A stretch of 64,000 bases of DNA from Allostreptomyces psammosilenae (GTDB lineage Bacteria; Actinomycetota; Actinomycetes; Streptomycetales; Streptomycetaceae), in NCBI RefSeq assembly GCF_013407765.1, contig NZ_JACBZD010000002.1, positions 1,064,001 to 1,128,000 of the forward strand. The letters are read 5' to 3'. How positions within the stretch are numbered: the stretch's first letter is position 1; each line of letters begins with the position of its first letter. A program made the translations under genes and the position numbers. The notes under the pieces are model-generated. The model made no database searches. It had not been told where the DNA came from and saw nothing but the letters and a program-made list of their open reading frames with translations. This document shows positions 8,901-17,816 of this stretch, piece by piece.

Positions 8901-9840
8901 GTTGGGCGAGGCGCTGCTGATGGCTCCACGGCTGGCCGTAGAAGCCCTCCACCAGGCCGCGCACGGGGGTGCCCGGCCAGTCCCGCACCCGGACGGCGGG
9001 CAGCGCGGGACCGGCGTCGGACCCCACCACGAGCTGCCGCAGGGTCTGCACGGCGGCGAAGGTCCCAGCCCCGTCCACCCCGGCGAGCACCACCGTGCCG
9101 GCGCCGACCGCTGCGGACGGCCCGGCCGGGGGCGCGGCCGCGTCGCCCTCGCCGCCCGTTCCGTCGCCGCCCGTACCGCCGTCGGCGTCGAGGGTGCCGA
9201 CGGCCAGCACGTAGCCGCCGGCCGGGAGCCCGTCCGGCCCGGCGGCGGACAGCCGCTCCAGCGCCGCTGCCACCCCGGCGCCACCTTCACCGGAGACATG
9301 GATGGTCAGCGCGTCGTCGACGGCCGCGTCGGCCTCCGCCGCACCCTCCGCCGCGTCCTCCACGATCCGCACCCCGGCCGCCGTCAGCAGCCCGCGCAGC
9401 GCCCCGAGCGCCGCCGGGTCCGCGCCCGGGTGCGCCACCAGCCGCACCGTGCGGGTCAGCACCACGCCCTCGCCGGCGACCGACACCTCCCGGGGACGCG
9501 GCGTGACCTCGGGCGCCGCCAGCTCCCCGACCCGGACCGGGGCGGTGGCGGGCTCCGGCCCCCGGCCGAGGCCGTCCCGCGCCGCCGACTCGGCCGCCGC
9601 GTCGGCGGCCTCCCGGGCCGTCGTCACCTGGGAGGGCTCGGTCTCCCGCGGCCTGCCGGCGTCCCCGGACGCGTCCGCCGCGGTGTCGGCAACCGTGGTC
9701 GGCAGCGGTTCCTGCGCGGCGGCGGCCGACAGGCTGCCGCCCAGGACGACCACCGTGGTCAGGCCCGCGAAGGCCCGCAGCCGGGTCCGCCGGCGCGGCC
9801 GCGCGGGCCGGGATCCGTCATCGGCAGGGCGGTGCATCAT
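5905..9840 (-). CDS. Secreted GH84-type beta-N-acetylglucosaminidase-domain protein, 1311 aa, multi-domain
   Basis: An Arg-rich N-terminus and hydrophobic core (residues about 18-42, ending SLSAAAA-QE) form a signal peptide. A GH84-type N-terminal domain (about 100-285) is followed by the catalytic barrel (about 290-600), recognisable from GLVEGFYGQPWS at 295-306 and IQFQDVSYSEWHC around 403-415. Family GH84 uses two adjacent Asp at this point; here they are Gln406-Asp407. Later domains are a helical segment, an F5/8 type C (CBM32-like) region near 780-890, a NEW3/NPCBM-associated β-domain near 1050-1170 and a C-terminal F5/8C domain. The second Asp (general acid) is present but the one that orients the 2-acetamido group is not, so activity on GlcNAc is doubtful. 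ATG 9840 is 8 nt after GAGGTG. The gene stands alone. Confidence 0.82.
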   Translation of the reverse strand: MMHRPADDGSRPARPRRRTRLRAFAGLTTVVVLGGSLSAAAAQEPLPTTVADTAADASGDAGRPRETEPSQVTTAREAADAAAESAARDGLGRGPEPATAPVRVGELAAPEVTPRPREVSVAGEGVVLTRTVRLVAHPGADPAALGALRGLLTAAGVRIVEDAAEGAAEADAAVDDALTIHVSGEGGAGVAAALERLSAAGPDGLPAGGYVLAVGTLDADGGTGGDGTGGEGDAAAPPAGPSAAVGAGTVVLAGVDGAGTFAAVQTLRQLVVGSDAGPALPAVRVRDWPGTPVRGLVEGFYGQPWSHQQRLAQLDFLGSTKQNAYLYAPADDPYRRARWREPYPADRADEVRELVARARANHVELIWAVAPGQSICHGSAADAEALTAKLESLWELGVRRFQIQFQDVSYSEWHCGTDGELFGSGPTAAARAQAHLVGEVWERLTARHPQAPSLWLLPTEHHQDGATEYRTALAEALHPSVRVAWTGVGVVPAEITAEQVAEARAAVGHPLVTMDDYPVNDYDSGRLFLGPYTGRAPEVATGSAALLANAMAQPVASRIALSTSGDFAWNPEGYDAQASWEVALRRLAGGDPAAERALRLLAENSASSPLREEESSPLAARIAALEEAEATSASGASGADAPLAEAARALRADLAELGTVPEALAGLADGELAREVGPWLEELAGRGEAGVAAVDALTALRGGDGAEAWRQRLAAQRAARRLAETPQEVGVGVLDAFVERVLARHDAWAGVAGDGRRATTTMPQAQDHGPEAMVDGRSDTYYWSGTAPQPGDAVGVDLGTVRPVEAVRVDLGSGVPGDPGAGDVLVEAELEYSDGAGGWLSAGRVSGSETVEVTLPEGTAARYLRLRATAAQDHAVAVREFAVRAPDAVGLRAQVVPVPADDQPTEGRPADGAAAEGAEDGGAQGRPAEVPPDVAPEVPADIPPDAPAEGAWPTVSGDDAAGPRRAVDGDLGTAFPVTADGSALVVRLSEERPLERLAVAAAPADPRLDADAVPPARVEVRAADGSWRELGELSGGWNEWDAADVRVDAVRVTWPEGTDGLQLFEVVPRYADTPGVYARAESARAQPLIGGDPVRVPLRLTSAAARDVEVAVRVSVDGTGVTASAPERVTLPRGGSLLVPVEVVAAADAPSGERRLVVRLEAEGRVVEQVVTVGAYPAVGSRDLAAEAGATSSGDETPDFPAAAAVDGDPLTRWSSPADDDAWLLLDLGRPRRVGEVVLRWQDAYAAAYRIEVSSDGRQWRTAATVTDGRGGVETVRMDAADTRFVRVQGVRRATKFGYSLVDVEVRAVAE

Positions 9841-10184
9841 CCCGCAACACCTCGCACATCGTCGCTCGGGTGACTGGTGCACATCACCGGCCCCCGGACC
9901 GTCCCGGGCAGGCCGTGCCGCCGCCACACCTCACCACCCGCCCTACCGGGTGTCAACATCCGTCGCTGCCCGCCGCAATGGTCAGCTCTGATGAGTAATG
10001 CGCGGTGGCAGGGCCCGGCGCCGGGCCGGAAACCCCCGCGCGACCAGGCGGAACGGCGCCCCGAACGGGCTCGCGGGCGGGGGGCGCGGGCGGGCGGGGA
10101 CGCGCGGACCGGTCCGCGCCCGCGCCCGCGCGCCGCGGCCTCACGCCCGGGCCGCGCGCCCGCCGCCGCGCCCCCGGCGCCGTC

Positions 10185-11681
10185 TCACCACAGCGGGGAG
10201 CGGCGGTGCGCCCACGGCCGGGCGGCCTCCAGCTGGCCCGCGAGCTGGAACAGCGCCGCGTCCTGCCCCTGCCGGGCGGAGAGCATGACCCCCACCGGGA
10301 CCTCCCGGCCCGGGTCCAGCGGCGACGGCGCCCAGGACAGCGGCAGCGACACCGCCGGCCGGCCGGTCAGGTTCCACAGCATGGTGTAGGGGGTGAAGTC
10401 GGTCTGCGCCTCGAAGTCCGCCTCCGGCGCCTCGTCGTCGCGGAGCGCGCCCACCTCCGCGGGGAGCTGCGCCAGCGTCGGCGTCAGGACGGCGTCGAAC
10501 TGGTCCACGGCGCGCGAGGCGCGGCGGGCCACGGTCTGCATCGCCGCCAGCGCCCGCACGTACTCCACGCCGCCGACCTCCTTGCCGCGCTCGCGCAGCC
10601 AGCGGGTGATCGGCATCAGCCGCTCCTCCCGCTCCGGCGGCACCGAGGTGTAGGCGGCCATCACCGACCACACCGCGGAGAACGATTCCCGGTCGCCCTC
10701 CCGCATCGGCTGGTGCGCGTCCACCACCTCGTGGCCCAGCGACTCCAGCAACGCCGCCGCCTCGTCCCAGGCGTCCAGGCACGCCTGGTCCGGCTTCAGC
10801 CCCGCACGGTCGGTCTCCACCCAGCGGCCGATCCGCAGCCGCCGCGCCGTGCGGCCGGTGTGCTGGGCCTGCCGGAACCCGTCGGAGGCGTACTGGGCGA
10901 AGTTCTCCCCGGTCAGCAAGGGCGCGGCGGGGAACGGGTCGCCGGGCTCGGGGCGCGACATGGCGTCCAGGAGCAGCGCGGCGTCCAGGACCGTGCGGGC
11001 GATCGGGCCGTGCACCGCCAGCCCGGAGGCGTCGCCCCCCGGCGCGGTCGTCACCCGGCCGCGAGACGGCTTGAAGCCCACCAGGCCGCAGGCGCTCGCC
11101 GGGATGCGGATCGACCCCGCGCCGTCGGTGCCGTGCGCGGCGGACGCCAGCCCGGCGGCCACCGCGGCGGCGGCGCCCCCGCTGGAACCGCCGGCGCCGA
11201 GCCGGAGGTCCCACGGCGAGCGCGCCGGCGGGGCCAGCCGGTTCTCGGTGTAGGCCGGGAGACCGAACTCGGGGGTGTTGGTCTTGCCCGGCATCACCGT
11301 GCCGGCGTCGCGCAGCAGTTCCACCACCCGGGCGTCCTCGCGGGCGGGGCGGGAGCCGTCCATGGCGGCCGAACCGTAGGTGCAGGGCAGCCCCGCCACG
11401 GGCGTGAGGTCCTTGATCGGCACGACCGCGCCGAGCAGCGGCGGCAGCGGATCGACGTGCAGGCCCTCGCGGCGCGCGGCGCGGTACTGCACGGCCCGCC
11501 GCGCGAGTTCCTCGGCCTGTTCCCGCGCCCGTTCGGGGTTTACCGACAGATAGGCGCCCACCTCGTCGTTCAACCGTTCGATTCGGGCCAGATAATGCTC
11601 GGTCAATTCGACCGGGGAGAGTTTCCCGCGGCGGATCTGCTCGGTCTGCTCGGCCATGGTGAGGTCATGCGGTTGCGCCAC
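10185..11681 (-). CDS. Amidase-signature family amidase
   Basis: This 498-residue soluble enzyme carries the full amidase signature: catalytic Lys90 in VVPIKDLTP, the cis-Ser in [16 protein letters not shown] (about residue 166-167) and the nucleophile Ser190 in [13 protein letters not shown]. The family hydrolyses amide bonds of varied substrates; nothing here fixes the substrate, although the layout ([19 protein letters not shown] at the N-terminus) is that of the common actinobacterial amidases of about 460-500 residues. GTG 11681 is chosen because it lies 8 nt after a TACGCT -10 box with no ribosome site, suggesting a leaderless message. The gene is monocistronic between the glycosidase and malQ genes. 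Confidence 0.88.
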   Translation of the reverse strand: MAQPHDLTMAEQTEQIRRGKLSPVELTEHYLARIERLNDEVGAYLSVNPERAREQAEELARRAVQYRAARREGLHVDPLPPLLGAVVPIKDLTPVAGLPCTYGSAAMDGSRPAREDARVVELLRDAGTVMPGKTNTPEFGLPAYTENRLAPPARSPWDLRLGAGGSSGGAAAAVAAGLASAAHGTDGAGSIRIPASACGLVGFKPSRGRVTTAPGGDASGLAVHGPIARTVLDAALLLDAMSRPEPGDPFPAAPLLTGENFAQYASDGFRQAQHTGRTARRLRIGRWVETDRAGLKPDQACLDAWDEAAALLESLGHEVVDAHQPMREGDRESFSAVWSVMAAYTSVPPEREERLMPITRWLRERGKEVGGVEYVRALAAMQTVARRASRAVDQFDAVLTPTLAQLPAEVGALRDDEAPEADFEAQTDFTPYTMLWNLTGRPAVSLPLSWAPSPLDPGREVPVGVMLSARQGQDAALFQLAGQLEAARPWAHRRSPLW

Positions 11682-11689
11682 GGGACACC

Positions 11690-11695
11690 AGCGTA
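11690..11695 (-). promoter_or_regulatory. -10 box (TACGCT) of a probable leaderless amidase promoter
   Basis: TACGCT on the minus strand fits the actinobacterial TAnnnT -10 pattern and ends 8 nt before the GTG. No Shine-Dalgarno sequence lies between, so transcription probably starts at or next to the start codon. No clear -35 was identified. Confidence 0.45.
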
Positions 11696-11940
11696 GGCCC
11701 CCAAGTGGGTGAGGTGCCGCCGCGTCCGCGGCCTGAACCGATGAAGAACGCGTTAATGCGTGATTTCGGAGCACGGGGAGCGCTCTCGGGGCGCCAGGGG
11801 TGTCAGACACGCGGACGACACTCCCGGACGCGCCCGCCCGTCACCCCGCCACACCGCCGGGAACCCGGCCGGGCCACGGTCGGGCCACGGCCGGATCAGG
11901 CCACCCGGCGCCCCGGTCGAACACGCGGTCACGCGATCAG

Positions 11941-11964
11941 GCGACCGCGCGACCACGCGGTCGC
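11941..11964 (-). terminator. Hairpin downstream of malQ
   Basis: GCGACCGCG and CGCGGTCGC form a 9-bp stem with a 6-nt loop, ending 4 bp past the malQ stop codon. It has no T-tract, as is common for terminators in high-GC actinobacteria. The rest of the 287-bp gap up to the amidase start is GC-rich with no gene seen. Confidence 0.45.
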
Positions 11965-11968
11965 ACGG

Positions 11969-14389
11969 TCACCGGCGCGCGGAACGGGTGGCGAACACCC
12001 GGGCCAGCGAGCGCAGGCGGTCGCTGCGCACCAGCTCCTCCAGGGAGAGCGGGCGCCCCCGGGGGTCGGCCACCGGCAGCCGCCAGTTCGGGTACTCGTC
12101 GAAGGTGCCCGGGACGTTCTGCGGACGCCGGTCACCCACCCCGTCCGGCAGCCACACCCCCACCAGCCGCGCCGGAGTGCGCAGCAGGAACCGGTGCAGC
12201 GCCTCCACCACCCGCCGCTCCGCCAGCTCCTCACCCCCACCCCCGGCACCCGCCTCCCCGCCCCCGGCGCCCACCGCCTCCCCGGCCCCCTCCGGCAGCA
12301 GCCCGGCCTCCACCAGGATCCCCAGCCACTCCTCCAGCTCCACCGCGTCCGCCGCCAGCTCCCCCTCCAGCGCCGCCTCCCCGCCGAGCAGCCCGAGACG
12401 GTGCCGCAGCCGCACCGCGTCACCGGACAGCCGGGCCGCCGTGGGCGGCAGGTCATGCGTGGTCACCGTCGCCAGACACAGCTCACGCCAGCGCCCCGGC
12501 GGCAGCACCGGCGCCCGCCCGGACACCCCGTCCGCCCCACGGGCGTAGTCCCGTTCGAACCACAGCACGGAGGTGCCCAGCACCCCACGGTCCGCCAGCA
12601 CCTCCCGCACCCCCGGCTCCACCGTGCCGAGGTCCTCGCCGATCACCGCCGTCCCCGCCCGGTGCGCCTCCAACGCCAGCAGACCCACCATCGCCTCCGC
12701 GTCGTAGCGCACATACGCGCCCGCGGTCGGCGGCGCCCCCTCCGGCACCCACCACAACCGGAACAGCCCCATCACGTGGTCCACCCGCACCGCCCCGGCG
12801 TGCCGCGACACCGCGCGCAGCAACTCCCGGTAGGGCCCGTACCCGGCCTCCGCCAGGGCGTCCGGCCGCCACGCCGGCAGCGACCAGTCCTGCCCGTGCG
12901 GGCTGAAGGCGTCCGGCGGCGCCCCCACCGTCACCCCCGGCGCCAGCACGCCCTGCAGCGCCCACGCGTCCGCCCCCTCCGGATGCACCCCCACCGCCAG
13001 GTCGTGCACCAGACCGATCGGCATCCCGGCGGCCACCGCCCGCCGCTGCGCCTCCGCCAGCTGCTCCTCACACAGCCACACCAACCAGCGGTGGAAGTCC
13101 ACCCGGTCGGCCGCGTCCGCCCGCGCCCGGCGCACCGCGGCCGACCGCGGGTCGCGGAGGGCGGCCGGCCAGCTCCGCCAGGCCGGGCCGTGCCGCTCGG
13201 CGAGCGCGCACCACGTGGCGTGGTCCTCCAGGGCCGCGCCCTCCCGGGCCAGGAAGGCCCGGTAGTCGGCCTCCCGCCCCACGCCCCGCGCCACCCGGTG
13301 GACGATCTCCAACGCGGCGCGCTTGAGGGTCCACACCGCGTCCCGGTCGATCAGGGCGCCCTCGCGCAGCACCCCGCCGGTCAGCGCGCGGGCACGGGCC
13401 GCCAGCTCGTCCACCCTCGCCCGGTCCGCCGCTTCCAGGTGGGCGTACTCCGGCACCCGCTCCACCGCCAGGTACACCGGATCGGGGAAGCGGCGCGAGG
13501 AGGGGCGGTAGGGCGAGGGATCCGCGGGCGGCACCGGGATCGCCGCGTGCAGCGGGTTGATCTGCACGAAGCCGGCCCCCAGTTCACGGGCCGACCAGGA
13601 GGCCAGCTCGGCCAGGTCCGCGAGGTCGCCCATGCCCCAGGAACGGCGGGAGAGCACCGAGTACAGCTGCGCCATGAGCCCCCAGCCGGGCCCCGGGGGA
13701 GGGCCGAGCCGCCGGGGCGTCACCGCGAGCGCGCCCTCGGCGGTCACCTCGCCCCCGTCGCCCCGGCCGTGCTCCGCCCCCAACCGGGCCCGCAGCCGGT
13801 GCACACCCAGCGGCAGCCCCTCCGGCAGGCCGCGCCGGTCCGCGTACGGGGTGCGGGGGAGGTCGCGGATCTCCCCGCCGTCCTCCAGCTCCAGCCACAC
13901 CTGAGCTCCCTCCGGCACCCGCACGGAACACGGGCGGCCGGCGACGGCGGTGGTGAAGGCCGGCAGCAGGCGGCGCCGGTCGCGGGCCGCGTACTCCTCC
14001 AGGGCGCGCCGACCGGCCGCCGCGTCGGAGGCGTCCACGCCGAACGCGGCCAGCACCGCCACCACCGTCTCGGCGGCCACCGGCAGTACCCGGCCGCCGC
14101 TCTCGTAGGAGACGTCGATGCCGTGCAGGGCGGCCAGGCGGCGCAGGTGATCGGGGAGGTGGTCGCCGCGCCGGCCGACGGTGGGCGTCGGCGCGGCCGG
14201 CGGGGCACCGGGCGGTTCTCCGCCGTCCGGCGGGACCCGGCCCGGCGTGGGCGGAGGGGCGCCGTCCGGCGAGCCGAGCACCTCCGCGCCGGCGCCCGCG
14301 CGGCCGTTCCCCCCGCCGTCGTTCGTGCCGCCGCCGTTCGCCCCGCCGTCCGCCGGCGGATCGTCGTGGAGTCCTTCGGGCCGTGCCAC
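11969..14389 (-). CDS. malQ: 4-alpha-glucanotransferase (amylomaltase, GH77)
   Basis: This protein of about 806 residues transfers α-1,4-glucan segments between maltodextrins in the cytoplasm. GH77 landmarks are present: the nucleophile Asp in VRVDHVMGLFRLWW (about residue 536), the acid/base Glu in VIGEDLGTVEPGV (about 585) and the transition-state Asp in VTTHDLPPTAARL (about 646), plus WGMGDLADL and GAGFVQINPLHAA. An extra N-terminal region, a Gly/Pro-rich disordered stretch of about 70 residues and a β-rich domain, precedes the barrel, as in the long actinobacterial MalQ form. GTG 14389 follows GGAGGTG with a short spacer; the codons upstream of it in frame are unlikely to be translated. 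It is monocistronic. Confidence 0.9.
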   Translation of the reverse strand: MARPEGLHDDPPADGGANGGGTNDGGGNGRAGAGAEVLGSPDGAPPPTPGRVPPDGGEPPGAPPAAPTPTVGRRGDHLPDHLRRLAALHGIDVSYESGGRVLPVAAETVVAVLAAFGVDASDAAAGRRALEEYAARDRRRLLPAFTTAVAGRPCSVRVPEGAQVWLELEDGGEIRDLPRTPYADRRGLPEGLPLGVHRLRARLGAEHGRGDGGEVTAEGALAVTPRRLGPPPGPGWGLMAQLYSVLSRRSWGMGDLADLAELASWSARELGAGFVQINPLHAAIPVPPADPSPYRPSSRRFPDPVYLAVERVPEYAHLEAADRARVDELAARARALTGGVLREGALIDRDAVWTLKRAALEIVHRVARGVGREADYRAFLAREGAALEDHATWCALAERHGPAWRSWPAALRDPRSAAVRRARADAADRVDFHRWLVWLCEEQLAEAQRRAVAAGMPIGLVHDLAVGVHPEGADAWALQGVLAPGVTVGAPPDAFSPHGQDWSLPAWRPDALAEAGYGPYRELLRAVSRHAGAVRVDHVMGLFRLWWVPEGAPPTAGAYVRYDAEAMVGLLALEAHRAGTAVIGEDLGTVEPGVREVLADRGVLGTSVLWFERDYARGADGVSGRAPVLPPGRWRELCLATVTTHDLPPTAARLSGDAVRLRHRLGLLGGEAALEGELAADAVELEEWLGILVEAGLLPEGAGEAVGAGGGEAGAGGGGEELAERRVVEALHRFLLRTPARLVGVWLPDGVGDRRPQNVPGTFDEYPNWRLPVADPRGRPLSLEELVRSDRLRSLARVFATRSARR

Positions 14390-14639
14390 GGTGCACCTCC
14401 GGTCGTCGGAGCGACGGACTGTCAGACGGATACCCGCGGCGCCGCCCCCGGAAGCGGACCCGGACGGCAACATCCCGCCGGAACGAGCTGTCCCCGTCGT
14501 GCCGCGGCCCCGGTATTCAGCGCCGGCGTGTGGCCCGGTTTCCGCCCCGCGCTCGGCGTTCCCTCCCGGCTTGGGCGCGGGTACGGGACGCGCCCGGTTC
14601 GGACCTGGCCCGGGGGCCCGACCGCCCGCCCCGGACCCG

Positions 14640-14745
14640 GCGCGGAGATCCGGCGCCCGGAGATCAGGAGATCCGGTGGCGCCCGAAGACCGGGCCCGAA
14701 GAGCTGGCCCGGAGATCCGGCCCGAAGAGCCGGCCCGGAGATTCT
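14640..14745. repeat. Degenerate iterated 13-16 bp repeats upstream of malQ
   Basis: About eight imperfect copies of CGRAGAnCnGG (variants GGAGATCCGG, GAAGACCGGG, GAAGAGCTGG, GAAGAGCCGG) follow one another with 13-16 bp spacing. They lie 250-360 bp upstream of malQ and 210-310 bp upstream of the small membrane protein gene. Repeats of this density are not explained by coding sequence. Confidence 0.5.
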
Positions 14746-14764
14746 CCGATCGGTGATTCCCGAG

Positions 14765-14773
14765 TTATCCACA
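14765..14773 (+). other. Lone DnaA-box-like TTATCCACA inside the 563-bp malQ upstream gap
   Basis: The nonamer is an exact match to the classical DnaA box. Only one copy was seen in the 14390-14952 gap, so it is no evidence of an origin. Apart from this site, the iterated repeats at 14640-14745 and the promoter at 14941, the gap appears empty. Confidence 0.3.
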
Positions 14774-14940
14774 GGCCGGAATTCCCCGCTACCGCCACGC
14801 CGATCACCCATGAGAGCGTGGAAATCGGGGGGACCACCAGGCCCTCCCTAGGGGCGTTTGAAGATTCACCGATCCGCGCCCCCGCCCCGCCCCCGGCGCG
14901 CCACCGCCCCCCTGCCCGCGGCTGGTCGGAGGGTGCCCGC

Positions 14941-14946
14941 TACCCT
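14941..14946 (+). promoter_or_regulatory. -10 box (TACCCT) of a leaderless promoter
   Basis: TACCCT fits the TAnnnT consensus and ends 6 nt before a GTG and 9 nt before the ATG of the small membrane protein gene. No ribosome site can fit, so the transcript is probably leaderless. The -35 region is weak. Confidence 0.55.
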
Positions 14947-14955
14947 GAGGTCGTG

Positions 14956-15186
14956 ATGAGGAATGCCCTGCGCGCCGGCGCCGTGACGGCCGGCACCACG
15001 ACGCTGCTGATGATGTCGTCCCCCGCGTTCGCCCTGGTGCGCGACGACGGCGACGACCCGGGCTCCGGCCTGAGTGTCGCCGAGACGCTCGGGCTGTTCG
15101 TCGGCATCCCGCTGCTGTCCTTCCTCGTGATCGCCGGCCTGGTCATGCTGCCCGACATGCTGAAGGGCCGCCGGCGCGGCGCCTGA
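14956..15186 (+). CDS. Small membrane protein of unknown function, 76 aa
   Basis: The protein has an N-terminal hydrophobic segment that looks like a signal peptide (VTAGTTTLLMMSSPAFA), a short acidic stretch (DDGDDPGSG), one strong membrane helix (LFVGIPLLSFLVIAGLVML) and a basic tail (KGRRRGA). I do not recognise a named family; small proteins of this type are common in streptomycetes. The -10 box at 14941 would put the transcription start at the GTG codon 14953, so initiation could be there, one codon earlier. It is divergent from malQ and convergent with the ABC ATPase gene. Confidence 0.75.
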   Translation: MRNALRAGAVTAGTTTLLMMSSPAFALVRDDGDDPGSGLSVAETLGLFVGIPLLSFLVIAGLVMLPDMLKGRRRGA

Positions 15187-15239
15187 CCCGCGTGGCGGGA
15201 AACGCGTGGGCCCCAGCGCCCGCCCTCCCACACACCTGA

Positions 15240-15282
15240 GCCGGCCGGCGGCACGGGCGCACCGCCCGTGCCGCCGGCCGGC
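15240..15282. terminator. 19-bp-stem bidirectional terminator hairpin
   Basis: A perfect 19-bp stem (arms 15240-15258 and 15264-15282, starting GCCGGCCGGCGG) closes a 5-nt loop GCACC. It lies between the convergent small membrane protein and ABC ATPase genes and can serve both. No T-tract is present. Confidence 0.65.
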
Positions 15283-15365
15283 CCCTCGTGCCCTCCCCGA
15301 GCCGTGCCCCGCCCCCGAAGGGCGCGCGGGCCCTCCGGAACGCGTGGTCGCCGGCCACCGGCGGC

Positions 15366-15410
15366 CCAGCCGCCGGGAGCCCAGCCGCCGGGAGCCCAGC
15401 CGCCGGGAGC
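15366..15410. repeat. Three perfect tandem copies of a 15-bp unit
   Basis: CCAGCCGCCGGGAGC is repeated exactly three times without gaps, followed by a partial degenerate copy. It lies in the non-coding stretch just beyond the stop codon of the ABC ATPase gene. Confidence 0.8.
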
Positions 15411-15440
15411 CCGGCCGCGGGTGGCCCGGCCGTCGCTGGC

Positions 15441-16130
<690 letters not shown>

Positions 16131-16248
16131 GGTCGGTGCTCCTCGAAGCGGCGGGGGACTGGGTGGGATCGCGGGCGGGCGGACCCGGGCGGTGCGCTCG
16201 CCCGGCGGGGGGGGGTGCCCGCCCGCGGTACGGGGGTGGCCGGCCGCG

Positions 16249-17730
16249 CTACTCCACGCGGCGGAGCGCGTCCGCCGGGCGGAGCCGGGAGGCCCGCCAG
16301 CCGCCGAGCAGGCCGGCGATCAGGCCCCCGGAGACGGCCAGGGCCACGGCCAGCGCGATCACCTGAGGCGACACCGGCGCGGTGAGCTGCACCTGCACCG
16401 TCTGGGTGGCCTGTTCGGCGATCTGCCGCATGCCGCCTCCGGGGCCGCCCATCCCGCCGCGCATCCCGCCGGGGCCGGTGATCGTGGACGGGGCCACCGA
16501 GGCCGACAGCGTGGGGGACAGGGCGCCGACCAGCGCCGCCCCGCCGAGGCCGAGCGCGATGCCCAGCAGGCCGCCGAGGACCCCCTGCACCAGTGACTCG
16601 CCCATCACCTGGCCGATCACCCGGCGGCTGCGCCAACCCAGCGCCTTGAGCGTGCCGAACTCCCGGACCCGGCGGGTCACCGCGGAGACGGTGAGCAGCG
16701 AGGCCACCGCGAAGGCCGCGATCAGCACGGCCACCGACACCCAGCGGCCCAGGCTGCCGGCCAGCTCGGAGGCGCTGGAGAGCGAGCCGGAGACCTGCTC
16801 GGCGAGGTCCGAGGCGTCGGTGACGGTGGCGTCCGGCAGGGCCTCGGCGATGGCGGACTTCACCGCCGGGATCCGGGTGGCGTCGGTGGCCTTGACGTAG
16901 ACGGTGGTGACGGCGTCCTCCTGCTCGGCGAGGGCCTGGGCCTTCGCCAGCGGGATGTAGACGTTCGAGGAGGACGCCCCGCCGTCCGCCGTGGCGATGC
17001 CCACGATGGTGAAGTCCTCGCCGCCGACGGTGATGGTGCCGTCCACCGCGAGCTCCTGCTCGGCGGCGTAGCCGGAGTCCAGGAGTGCGACGGCCGCGTC
17101 GGCGTCGTCCTCGGTGAGCGCGCGGCCCTCGGTGATCTCCGTGGAGCTGAGCGGGCCGATGCCGCTCACCGCCGGGTCCACTCCGGTGACGGTGAACGAC
17201 TCCACGTCGATGGCGGCGCCGGGCCCCTGGCCCTGCTCGGTGTTGTCGGAGGGGGGCGCGGCCGGCTGGCCGTCCCCGCCCTGGACGCGGTCGGCGAAGC
17301 CGCTGAAGTCGCCGCTGACCCGCACGTTGGTGAGGTTGAGCGCTCCGGTGGCGGCGGACACGCCGTCCAGGCCGGCCACCGTCTGCACGGTGGAGCCCTC
17401 CATGACGGACTGCCCCATGGCGGGCGTCAGCCGGTCGCGGACGGCGCTGTCGCCCTCCTCGGTGCCCTCGTCCTGGCCGAACTCGAAGCGGCCGGGGCCG
17501 CCGCCCTGGCCCTGCTCGCCCTCGCCGGGCGGGGTTGGCTCCTGGCTGACGGTGATGTCGGTGCCCACGCCGTAGAGCGAGTGCAGCACCTCGTCCTGCG
17601 CCTGCCGCATGCCGGTGGACACCGACGTCACGGTGATGACGAGGCCGATGCCCAGGGCCAGGCCGAGGGCGATGACGAGCGCTTGGCGCCGTCGGCGGCG
17701 CAGTTCGCGCCGCAGGTAGGTGAAGAACAT
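16249..17730 (-). CDS. ABC transporter permease, MacB/FtsX type
   Basis: This 493-residue permease begins with a cytoplasmic basic segment and a first membrane helix (ALVIALGLALGIGLVITVTSV). A large extracytoplasmic MacB-like domain follows (about 50-310), containing VSAATGALNLTNVRVSG and DGTITVGGEDFTIVGIA. Three C-terminal helices make up the FtsX domain (WVSVAVLIAAFAVASLLTVS, LGGLLGIALGLGGAALVGAL, VIALAVALAVSGGLIAGLLG), ending with the usual RPADALRRVE. A Gly/Met-rich patch near residue 420 (GGMRGGMGGPGGGM) lies in an outer loop. The gene is first in the operon with the ATPase. Three direct repeats at 11-bp period about 60-86 bp upstream suggest control by an OmpR-family response regulator, though no two-component genes are adjacent. 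Confidence 0.9.
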   Translation of the reverse strand: MFFTYLRRELRRRRRQALVIALGLALGIGLVITVTSVSTGMRQAQDEVLHSLYGVGTDITVSQEPTPPGEGEQGQGGGPGRFEFGQDEGTEEGDSAVRDRLTPAMGQSVMEGSTVQTVAGLDGVSAATGALNLTNVRVSGDFSGFADRVQGGDGQPAAPPSDNTEQGQGPGAAIDVESFTVTGVDPAVSGIGPLSSTEITEGRALTEDDADAAVALLDSGYAAEQELAVDGTITVGGEDFTIVGIATADGGASSSNVYIPLAKAQALAEQEDAVTTVYVKATDATRIPAVKSAIAEALPDATVTDASDLAEQVSGSLSSASELAGSLGRWVSVAVLIAAFAVASLLTVSAVTRRVREFGTLKALGWRSRRVIGQVMGESLVQGVLGGLLGIALGLGGAALVGALSPTLSASVAPSTITGPGGMRGGMGGPGGGMRQIAEQATQTVQVQLTAPVSPQVIALAVALAVSGGLIAGLLGGWRASRLRPADALRRVE

Positions 17731-17779
17731 GCCGATCCCCGGTTCGGGCCCGGTGAGGGCGCAGATGTGGTGGGACTCG

Positions 17780-17816
17780 GCGAGAACGTATGAGCGGTAG
17801 GTGAGAACTGGATGAG
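17780..17816 (-). promoter_or_regulatory. 11-bp-periodic direct repeats, probable response-regulator operator of the ABC permease gene
   Basis: On the plus strand the pentamer RTGAG occurs at 17790-17794, 17801-17805 and 17812-17816, exactly 11 bp apart, with a relaxed copy GCGAG at 17780-17784. Read on the minus strand this is CTCAT-N6-CTCAC-N6-CTCAT, followed by a TACGTT -10 candidate (17785-17790). OmpR-family regulators bind such one-turn direct repeats. Confidence 0.5.

Noticed and set aside
14765-14773. DnaA box TTATCCACA as a sign of a replication origin
   Set aside because: Only one exact box was seen, with no dnaA or dnaN gene and no cluster of boxes. oriC in this group carries many boxes, so a lone site is not evidence.
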